Shown here: positions 27,157 to 34,956 of the stretch, piece by piece | How positions within the stretch are numbered: the first letter of the stretch is position 1 | Layout: each line of letters opens with the position of its first letter | Assembly (NCBI GenBank): GCA_016218545.1 | Contig: JACRDQ010000032.1 | Coordinates: 109,925 to 173,924 of the forward strand | Origin: Elusimicrobiota bacterium | GTDB taxonomy: Bacteria; Elusimicrobiota; Elusimicrobia; UBA1565; UBA9628 | Direction: 5' to 3' | Length of the DNA stretch: 64,000 nt | Notes under the pieces: model-generated | What the model was told of the DNA's origin: nothing | What the model saw: only the letters and a program-made list of their open reading frames with translations | Database searches by the model: none | Made by a program: the position numbers and the translations under genes

Positions 27157-27384
27157 ATGAAGCGATACAAGAACCTGAGCGGCGCCTCCGAAGTGACCGG
27201 CTACGAGTTCGCCAAGGACTGCGTGACCGTGCGCTTTGCCGACTTCTCCGTGTACAAGTACAACGTGCAGAGCGTCGGCCCTGACAACATCGTCAAGATG
27301 AAGACCATGGCCCATGCCGGCAAGGGCCTCGGCACCTTCATCAAGACCGAAACCAAAGACCGCTTCGCCCGCAAAGTAAGGTAG
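27157..27384 (+). CDS. KTSC-domain-like small protein
   Basis: VTGYEFAKDCVTVRFADFSVYKYNVQSV...HAGKGLGTFI. Confidence 0.7.
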   Translation: MKRYKNLSGASEVTGYEFAKDCVTVRFADFSVYKYNVQSVGPDNIVKMKTMAHAGKGLGTFIKTETKDRFARKVR

Positions 27385-27402
27385 CGGAGCCGGGTCAGGC
27401 CG

Positions 27403-28080
27403 CTGGACACCTTCAAGAAGCTCTTCGGGCTTGATAAGTCCCGCATCAAGCCTGACTGCATCCTTTCCCCGCTGGGCGAGGTGGACCTCTTCGACGGAGA
27501 CAGGACCAGGGGGCACGGCCGCGGGGATTACTTCCGGGTCGTTGATTCTCCGTCTGCCACCATCATCGGCACCCACTACAGCCTGCTGGCCGGCGACTGC
27601 GTGCTGAGCCTGGCTGATTCTCCGTGCAGGAACATCTATCTCTTCAACTGCTGCGGCGGGCTTGGCCGCGAGATCGGCGCCGCGTATTCCGTGAAGAAGG
27701 CTTTTGACTTCGAGGGCTTCAGCGCCATGCTCGCGGGAAAGGGGGAGAATGCCGGCTATCTCCCGGACCAGGCCCTGGCCGGCAGGTTCTCCAGGTTCTC
27801 CGGCCTGGCACAGGGGACCTGCGCCACGGTCGGCTCCTTGGCCTTGGAAGAAGTCCATCTCCCCCGTTTCCGGGAGCTTGGCGTGGACTGCTTGGACATG
27901 GAATGTTCCGCCGTCTTCTCAGCGGCGAAGAAGACCGGGAAGGCCGCTCTCGCCCTTCTCTATGTCTCCAACAGCATCCCGGACAAGCCCTGGCACGAGC
28001 ACCTGACCCAGCCCGACATCCAGAGGCTCGCCCGGTCGCGCAAGGACCTGGCCAGCCTGCTCCTGCGGTTCATCAGCTAG
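27403..28080 (+). CDS. Nucleoside phosphorylase-superfamily-like protein; start uncertain (CTG 27403 or GTG 27481)
   Basis: IYLFNCCGGLGREIGAAYSV, DCLDMECSAVFSAAKKTGKAALALLYVSNS; coding-like sequence continues upstream of GTG 27481. Confidence 0.6.
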   Translation: MDTFKKLFGLDKSRIKPDCILSPLGEVDLFDGDRTRGHGRGDYFRVVDSPSATIIGTHYSLLAGDCVLSLADSPCRNIYLFNCCGGLGREIGAAYSVKKAFDFEGFSAMLAGKGENAGYLPDQALAGRFSRFSGLAQGTCATVGSLALEEVHLPRFRELGVDCLDMECSAVFSAAKKTGKAALALLYVSNSIPDKPWHEHLTQPDIQRLARSRKDLASLLLRFIS

Positions 28081-28334
28081 TCCCCGGCACCCTCCTGGAC
28101 CAGCAGCCTCATGAACGAGGCGAAGGTGCGCAGGGACGGCGTATTGGATGGCTGAAGCATCTTGTGGACATACTGCCGAGAGACGTGGAGGGCCTTTGCT
28201 GCGTGAGTGCGATTGAGGACGCGCAGATGCGCCCTGTAGATCCCGATGACAGCCTCGAAGTCTCCTTCCATGAGCGCTTGCAGGATCGCCTTGGAGAATC
28301 CTGCGTGCATGCGCGATATCCCGTTGTTGGCCAT
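28077..28334 (-). CDS. HigA-like HTH antitoxin-type protein
   Basis: AKALHVSRQYVHKMLQPSNTPSLRTFASFMRLL; start MANNGISRMH. Confidence 0.6.
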   Translation of the reverse strand: MANNGISRMHAGFSKAILQALMEGDFEAVIGIYRAHLRVLNRTHAAKALHVSRQYVHKMLQPSNTPSLRTFASFMRLLVQEGAGD

Positions 28335-28489
28335 TCTTGTCCCCTCCCAGGAGCATGAGGGCCGCGTTGCTGCCAGCGTCTTCCGTGGTCGCATAGTAAA
28401 CCCTCGAGCCTGTCATCGACTTGCGCCCGGCGCTTGGGACCCGATTCCTCCAGCCATGCTGCGAATTCCGGTGTGGAGAGGATGGTGAT
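28291..28489 (-). pseudogene. HigB/RelE-like toxin remnant, frameshifted with probable internal deletion
   Basis: N-terminal half ITILSTPEFAAWLEESGPKRRAQVDDRLEG in one frame; C-terminal half GSRVYYATTEDAGSNAALMLLGGDKNGQQRDIAHARRIL in another. Confidence 0.65.
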
Positions 28490-28645
28490 CGTAGGTGTAA
28501 ACGCGAGAGGACACTTTGTCAAGGGACCTCCCAATCCATGTGCGATCGAGGGCCGAAAAAGTTCCCAGGCTTGAGGACGGTTGATCGCTGGTGGGAAGAG
28601 GGGCCTGCAATCTTCGACGATTACTTGTACTATGTCAAGCTGAAG

Positions 28646-28670
28646 CGCAGGGGGCTTGAGGCCCCCTGCG
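28646..28670. repeat. Perfect 10-bp hairpin directly 5' of the Cys-rich mini-ORF
   Basis: CGCAGGGGGC-TTGAG-GCCCCCTGCG. Confidence 0.85.
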
Positions 28671-28689
28671 GACGGACCGGAGGTGGATC

Positions 28690-28851
28690 ATGGGCGGATG
28701 CTGCGGACAGAAGAACTGCGGGGCGTGCATCTATTACGCCATCGACCCCAAGACGAATAAGGCTTGGTGCGACATGAAGGACAAGGCCGTGGCAGCCGGC
28801 GACCAGGTCTGCCCCTGGTTCCGGCCCGTCGAAGGCAAGTGCGGCTGCTAA
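28690..28851 (+). CDS. 53-aa cysteine-rich miniprotein
   Basis: MGGCCGQKNCGACIYYAIDPKTNKAWCDMKDKAVAAGDQVCPWFRPVEGKCGC, preceded by GGAGGTGG; too short for the ORF track. Confidence 0.65.
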   Translation: MGGCCGQKNCGACIYYAIDPKTNKAWCDMKDKAVAAGDQVCPWFRPVEGKCGC

Positions 28852-29007
28852 GGCTGGAACGCGAGTTTACGCGGTGGAGGCGCCGGAGAGGTTTCGTCGT
28901 CCGCCGCGTCCAGTCTCTGAGGAGTCCGGAAGGAAACGCGTGTCAGCGTTCATTGTGCTAGGATAGGGCATCGGCTAGGGAATCATGACGTTGGTCAGGA
29001 GTGAGCC

Positions 29008-32000
29008 ATGTCCGAACAAGCGCCTGAGAAATCCGCATCCTGGATCGAGAGGCTGGTCCGCTGGTGCCTTGAAAGAATCAAGCCGATCATCGGTGAGGTG
29101 ACGTGGCAGCCGCCTGCGTGGCTCGCGCGTCTGACCAGGCCGAGCGAGGCGGCTGGCTGGCGGGACAAGCTCAAGGCGAGCGCGGCTCATGCGCAGGAGG
29201 CCTGCTCTTCCCGCCTGAAGGACGCGCTGCTCCTGGCACGACAGGACCCGAAGCGGTTCTGGCGGATCGGCGGGCCGGTCCTCGCCGCGGTCATCCTCCT
29301 GCCCCTGGCCCTGCAGTGGTACCAGCATCGTCCCAAGATCGTCCGTTTCAGCGTGACGGGCACGTCGCCGGCAGCCACCAAGCCTGCTGATTCTCCGGTC
29401 TTCAGCCCGATCCGCATCACCTTCGGCGGCTCTGCCGCGCGTCTGGACAAGGTGGGCAAGCCGATCGGGCAGGGCATCAGCATCTCGCCTCGCATCCCGG
29501 GCATCTGGCAATGGGATTCGGACCGGCGTCTCACGTTCTCGCCGAAGGAGGACTGGAAGGTGGCGCAGGAGTACATCGTCAGGTTCGAGCGGTCCTTGTT
29601 CCCCGACCATGTCCATCTCGAGCGCTATGACTACAAGTTCAAGTCCGCCCCGTTCGGCATGACGTTCGCCGCGGCTGATTTCTATCAGGACCCGACGAAC
29701 CCGAAGCTCAAGAAGGTCGTGGCGACGGTCGCGTTCACGCATCCTGTCGAGCCGGCGGAGTTCGAGAAGCACGTCGCCTTGAGGCTGGCCAACCAGACGG
29801 GCGGGTTCCTCGGCTTGGGGGCCAAGACGTATCCCTTCACCGTGCTTTACGACAAGTTCAAGAGCGAGGCATACATCCACTCGGACCCGGTCGAGATCCC
29901 CATGAAGGACACTTACATGATGGTGTCCATCGACGCGGGGGTGAGCGCCTCCCGCGGCGGGCCGGAGGCGGGCAAGGCGGAGCGCCAGGTGCCGATCCCG
30001 GGCATGTACAATTTCTTCCGGGTCGAGTCCGCCGAGGTGACGCTCGTCCGCAACGAGCGCTACGAGCCGGAACGCGCCCTGATCCTCCAGCTCAGCGCCG
30101 GCGCCCTCGAGACGGAGATCCGCAAGGCGTTGAGCGTCTATGAGCTGCCCCGGGACTTCCCGCCGCATGAAGGCCGGCCGGCCATGCTCAACTATCGCTG
30201 GGGCGACCCGGCCAGGGTGGGTCCCGAGATACTCGCCCTCTCCAGGCCGGTGGAGCTGGTTCCTCTGCCCACCGACCGGGAATACGCCAAGACGCACAGC
30301 TTCAAGTTCGCTGGGACGCCGGGCCGCTACCTCTATATCCGCGTCAACAAGGGCATCGGCTGTTATGGCGGCTACGTGCTGGCCAAGGAGTACGACCACA
30401 CGGCCCAGATCCCTGAATTCCCCAAAGAGCTCAAGATCATGTACGAGGGCGCGATCCTGAGCCTCAGCGGAGAGAAGAAGGTGTCCATCATCTCCCGGGA
30501 CATCGACGCGATCCGCTTCGAGGCGAGCCGCGTGGTCTCCAGCCAGATCAACCATCTGGTCAGCCAGTCGGCAGGCAGGTTCCGCGACCCGCAGTTCAAC
30601 TACAACTTCGGCCCGGACAACATCTCGGAGCGGCTCAGCGAGGTGCGCGTGCTCAACGCGGAACCGGGGAGATCGGTCTACTCTTCCTTCGACCTCTCGG
30701 ATTACCTGACCATGGGGTCGGACGGGAGCAGGCGGGGGCTCTTCTTCTTCAAGGTCGAGAGCTGGGACCCGGTCCGCAAGGTGCGGACCGGCGTGGAGGA
30801 CAAACGGCTCGTCCTGGTGACGGACCTGGGTCTGCTGGTCAAGGACGTGCTGGGTGGAGGCCACGAGGTCTTCGTGCAGTCGATCTCGGACGGTTCCCCG
30901 GTCGGCGGAGCCCAGGTGGTGGTCCTGGGCCGGAACGGCCTGCCGGTCCTGACCGAGACCACGGACGGGGATGGCCGCGCCAGGTTCCCTTCCCTGAGGG
31001 GCTTCGAGCGGGAAAGGGCCCCGGTCGCCTATGTCGTCAGGAGAGGGAGCGACCTGGCCTTCATGCCATACGATTGGGAAGACCGGAGGCTGAATTTCTC
31101 CCGGTTCGACGTGGGCGGGGCCGCCACCCCGGGCAGCGGGGAGAGGCTGCAAGCCTACCTGTTCTCGGATCGGGGGATCTACCGCCCAGGCGACGAGTTC
31201 AGGGTGGGGCTCATCGTCAAGCCCGCGGATTGGCTCCAGAACATCGCGGGCGTGCCCCTGGAGGCCACGGTCACGGACAGCAGGGGACTGGAGGTCCACC
31301 GCCAGAAGATGGTCCTTTCCGGGCTGGGCTTCGAGGAACTGCGCTACGCCACGGAGGAGACCTCGCCCACCGGCGCCTGGACGGTCAGCGTCTACGTGGT
31401 CAAGGACGGCCGCCGCGCCGCCTTGCTGGGATCGACCACGCTGCGCATCGAGGAGTTCCTGCCTGACCGGCTGCGCATCGCGACGCGGCTCTCCAAGGAG
31501 CGGGTCGACGGGTGGGTCACGCCCAAGGACCTCAAGGCCACGGTCTTCCTCAAGAACCTCTTCGGCACTCCGGCTTCCGGCCGCCGGGTGAAGGCCCAGG
31601 TGATGCTCTCGCCCGCCCTGCCGGTCTTCAGGGCCTTTCCGGACCACACGTTCTTCGACCCCCAGCGGGCCAAGAACTCGTTCACGGAGCGGTTGGAGGA
31701 TGGGGAGACCGATGACAAGGGAGAGGCGGAATTCGCCCTGGACCTGGACCGGTTCGACAAGGCCACTTATCGGCTGAACTTCACGGCCGAGGGGTTCGAG
31801 GCGGGCGGCGGACGCAGCGTCGCGGCGGAGAGCTCGGTGCTGGTCTCGCCGCGGGACTTCCTGCTCGGCTACAAGCCGGACGGAGACCTGCGCTACATCG
31901 CCAAGGGGAGCGCCCGGTCGGTCGAGCTGGTGGCGGTCGATCCGGCGCTCAAGAAGACGGGCGTCAAGGGCCTGCAGGCGCACCTGCTGGAGCTCCGCTA

Positions 32001-34956
32001 TGTCTCGCTCCTGGTGCGGCAGGAGAACGGCACCTATAAATACGAGTCGATCCTCAAGGAGCTCCCCCTCGAGAAGAAGGAGCTCTCCATCCCGGAAAGC
32101 GGGCTGCGCCACGTCCTGCCGACCGGCCAGCCGGGAGACTACGCGCTGGTCCTGCGCGATGACGCGGATACGGAGCTCTGCCGGGTGGTGTTCTCCGTGG
32201 CCGGGCAGGCGAACCTGACCCGCTCCCTGGACAAGACGGCCGAGCTCAAGGTCCAACTCAGCAAGGCGGACTATGCGCCGAACGAGGAGATTGAGGTCCA
32301 GATCACGGCTCCCTACACGGGGGCCGGGCTGATCACCATCGAGCGCGACCGGGTCTACGCCCACCGCTGGTTCCGTACGACCACGACCGCCTCGACCCAG
32401 CGTATCCGGATCCCGGCGGACATGGAGGGCAACGGCTACGTGGTCGTCTCCTTCCTGCGCTCGCTGGAGTCGCCGGAGATCTTCATGAGCCCGCTGAGCT
32501 ATGGGGTGGCGCCCTTCTCCGTCAGCAGGGCGCGGCGCACCAATCCGGTCTCCCTCGATTGCCCTGACCTGGCCAGGCCGGGGCAGCCCTACCGGATCCG
32601 GTACCGGGCCGACAAGCCCGGCAAGATCGTGGTCTTCGCGGTCGACGAGGGGATCCTCCAGGTGGCCGGGTACAAGACGCCGGACCCGCTGGGGCGCTTC
32701 TTCGAGAAGCGCGCCTTGGAGGTACGCACCGCGCAGATCCTCGACCTGGTCCTGCCGGAGTTCAAGCTGGTGCAATCCCTGTCCGCGCCCGGCGGAGACA
32801 TGGGACGGGAGGCCCTCGGCAAGAACCTCAATCCTTTCAAGCGCAAGCGGGACAAGCCCGTCGCCTACTGGTCCGGGATCATCGACGTGGATCCCACGTC
32901 CCGGGAGGTGACGTACACAGTGCCGGACCATTTTAACGGGACATTGCGCGTGATGGCGGTCGCCGTGGCCGCGGAGTCCATCGGAGTCGCCGAGAAGAGA
33001 GCGATCATCCGCGGGCACTTCGTCCTGAGTCCCAACGCGCCGGTCGTGGTCGCTCCCGGCGACGAGTTCGAGGTGAGCATGGGCGTCGCCAACCAGGCGG
33101 AAGGCTCGGGCCCCGACGCTGAATTGGAGGTGGAGCTCAAGACGTCGGAGCACCTGGAGGTCCTGGGCGGTCAAACCCGGCGGGTCAAGGTCGCCGAAGG
33201 CCGCGAGACCAGCGTCGCCTTCAAGCTGCGGGCCAAGGACAAGCTGGGCTCGGGCAACATGACGTTCACGGCCGCGCTCGGCGACCGCAAGTCGCGGGCA
33301 TCCGTGGACGCCAGCGTGCGTCCTCCACAGCCCTTCATGAGCACCCTGGCGGGCGGGGTCATGAAAGGAGGGGCCGCGGAGGTGCCGGTGGTCAGGGCCA
33401 TGTACCCGCACTACCGGACGTTGGAGGCGTCCATCTCTCCTCTTCCCTTGGTCCTGGCGCGAGGGCTCCTGCGCTATCTCGAGAGGTTCCCTTACGGCTG
33501 CACGGAGCAGCTCGTGAGCCAGGCGTTCCCTGCCCTGGTCCTGCGCACCCACCCTGATTTCGGGTACTCTCCGCAGGCCACGGGAGCCGCCCTCGAGCAG
33601 GTCCTGCGCGTCCTGCGCGGCAGGCAGAACACCGAGGGGGCGTTCGGCTTCTGGGCGGCCAACTCCCATTATTCCGATGTGCAGACGGTCTATGCCCTGC
33701 ATTTCCTGACCGAGGCCAAGGAGCGCGGGTACCCCGTGCCCCCTGACCTGCTCAACCGGGGCCTGGCCTATCTGGGCGGCTTGGTGGGCACGGAGCCTGG
33801 CACCCTGGCGGAAGCGAGGGTGCGTGCCTACGCGGCCTATATCCTGACGCGCAACGGCACCGTTCTTTCCGCGCCGTTGGCAGCCCTGCGCCGGCACGTG
33901 GATGATAAGTTCCCCAAGGTCTGGCGCAAGGACCTGACCGGCATCTACCTGGCCGCGGTCTACAAGCTGCTCCGCCAGACCAGCCAGGCTGAGGGCGTCA
34001 TCGGCTCCTCCCGCCTGGGCGACCCCCAGCAGGCGGACTACGCCTCCTATTACGACGGCTTGGTCCGCGACAGCCAACTCCTCTACATCCTGGCCCGGCA
34101 TTTCCCCGAGCGTCTTCGCGATGTGTCTTCCGGGGAGCTCGAGCGGCTGGTGGACCCGGTGGTCAAGGGCAGTTTCAACACCCTCTCGGGCGCGTACGCC
34201 ATTCTTGCTCTTGCCAGCTATGCCGACACGGCGGGAGCACCCGCCGTGTCGGGCGTGAAGGTCGCTGAGACGCGGCGCGATGGTACGACGAAGAGCCTCT
34301 CGCTGACCGGGAACCTCTTCCCCAAGGCGGACTTCTCCGACCAGGCGAAGCTGGTGCGGTTCTCCAGCCCAGGCAGCCGTCCGCTCTTCTACGGCGTGAC
34401 CACGGCGGGGTTCGACCTTGCTCCTCCGACCCAGGAGATGAAGAACAGGATCGAGGTGCAGCGGGAGTACCGCTTCGAGGGCGGGGGGGTGACTTCGAAG
34501 CTGGGGTTGGGCGGCAAGGTCGAGGTCCATGTGAAGGTCCGGACGATCGGCGGCGAGAGCCTCAGCGACATCGCCATCGTGGACCTCCTTCCTGGCGGCT
34601 TCGAGGTGGTCATGGAGCCCCAGCTCCGCGACAGCGCGCCCAGGGGGACGATGTTCGCGGGGGAGGAGGACGAGGAGGGCTATGAGGGCGGTGAGAGCGC
34701 CCCGCCTTCTAGAGAGGGCTGGGCTTCGCCGCTCGAGCTGCCGTCCTCGACCTGGCACCCGCAGTACGCGGACATCCGCGAGGACAGGGTCGTCCTGTTC
34801 GGGGTCGTCGGGTCCGAAGCCAAGGAGTTCGTCTATTCCATCCGCGCGACGAACCGGGGAGCGTTCTCAGTGCCTCCGATCTTCGCCGAGGCCATGTACG
34901 ACCGCTCGATCCAGGCCCGGAACTCGGCCGGCAAGATGGTGGTGGAGGGCGACTAG
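29008..34956 (+). CDS. Bacterial alpha-2-macroglobulin family protein
   Basis: 1982 aa; N-terminal TM; MG/bait-like architecture; thioester-type motif YGCTEQLVSQAFP. Confidence 0.92.
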   Translation: MSEQAPEKSASWIERLVRWCLERIKPIIGEVTWQPPAWLARLTRPSEAAGWRDKLKASAAHAQEACSSRLKDALLLARQDPKRFWRIGGPVLAAVILLPLALQWYQHRPKIVRFSVTGTSPAATKPADSPVFSPIRITFGGSAARLDKVGKPIGQGISISPRIPGIWQWDSDRRLTFSPKEDWKVAQEYIVRFERSLFPDHVHLERYDYKFKSAPFGMTFAAADFYQDPTNPKLKKVVATVAFTHPVEPAEFEKHVALRLANQTGGFLGLGAKTYPFTVLYDKFKSEAYIHSDPVEIPMKDTYMMVSIDAGVSASRGGPEAGKAERQVPIPGMYNFFRVESAEVTLVRNERYEPERALILQLSAGALETEIRKALSVYELPRDFPPHEGRPAMLNYRWGDPARVGPEILALSRPVELVPLPTDREYAKTHSFKFAGTPGRYLYIRVNKGIGCYGGYVLAKEYDHTAQIPEFPKELKIMYEGAILSLSGEKKVSIISRDIDAIRFEASRVVSSQINHLVSQSAGRFRDPQFNYNFGPDNISERLSEVRVLNAEPGRSVYSSFDLSDYLTMGSDGSRRGLFFFKVESWDPVRKVRTGVEDKRLVLVTDLGLLVKDVLGGGHEVFVQSISDGSPVGGAQVVVLGRNGLPVLTETTDGDGRARFPSLRGFERERAPVAYVVRRGSDLAFMPYDWEDRRLNFSRFDVGGAATPGSGERLQAYLFSDRGIYRPGDEFRVGLIVKPADWLQNIAGVPLEATVTDSRGLEVHRQKMVLSGLGFEELRYATEETSPTGAWTVSVYVVKDGRRAALLGSTTLRIEEFLPDRLRIATRLSKERVDGWVTPKDLKATVFLKNLFGTPASGRRVKAQVMLSPALPVFRAFPDHTFFDPQRAKNSFTERLEDGETDDKGEAEFALDLDRFDKATYRLNFTAEGFEAGGGRSVAAESSVLVSPRDFLLGYKPDGDLRYIAKGSARSVELVAVDPALKKTGVKGLQAHLLELRYVSLLVRQENGTYKYESILKELPLEKKELSIPESGLRHVLPTGQPGDYALVLRDDADTELCRVVFSVAGQANLTRSLDKTAELKVQLSKADYAPNEEIEVQITAPYTGAGLITIERDRVYAHRWFRTTTTASTQRIRIPADMEGNGYVVVSFLRSLESPEIFMSPLSYGVAPFSVSRARRTNPVSLDCPDLARPGQPYRIRYRADKPGKIVVFAVDEGILQVAGYKTPDPLGRFFEKRALEVRTAQILDLVLPEFKLVQSLSAPGGDMGREALGKNLNPFKRKRDKPVAYWSGIIDVDPTSREVTYTVPDHFNGTLRVMAVAVAAESIGVAEKRAIIRGHFVLSPNAPVVVAPGDEFEVSMGVANQAEGSGPDAELEVELKTSEHLEVLGGQTRRVKVAEGRETSVAFKLRAKDKLGSGNMTFTAALGDRKSRASVDASVRPPQPFMSTLAGGVMKGGAAEVPVVRAMYPHYRTLEASISPLPLVLARGLLRYLERFPYGCTEQLVSQAFPALVLRTHPDFGYSPQATGAALEQVLRVLRGRQNTEGAFGFWAANSHYSDVQTVYALHFLTEAKERGYPVPPDLLNRGLAYLGGLVGTEPGTLAEARVRAYAAYILTRNGTVLSAPLAALRRHVDDKFPKVWRKDLTGIYLAAVYKLLRQTSQAEGVIGSSRLGDPQQADYASYYDGLVRDSQLLYILARHFPERLRDVSSGELERLVDPVVKGSFNTLSGAYAILALASYADTAGAPAVSGVKVAETRRDGTTKSLSLTGNLFPKADFSDQAKLVRFSSPGSRPLFYGVTTAGFDLAPPTQEMKNRIEVQREYRFEGGGVTSKLGLGGKVEVHVKVRTIGGESLSDIAIVDLLPGGFEVVMEPQLRDSAPRGTMFAGEEDEEGYEGGESAPPSREGWASPLELPSSTWHPQYADIREDRVVLFGVVGSEAKEFVYSIRATNRGAFSVPPIFAEAMYDRSIQARNSAGKMVVEGD

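Noticed and set aside
28975-34758. 1927-aa ORF antisense to the A2M gene
   Set aside because: Shadow ORF caused by GC-rich codon usage; no recognisable domain, the sense strand encodes a clear A2M
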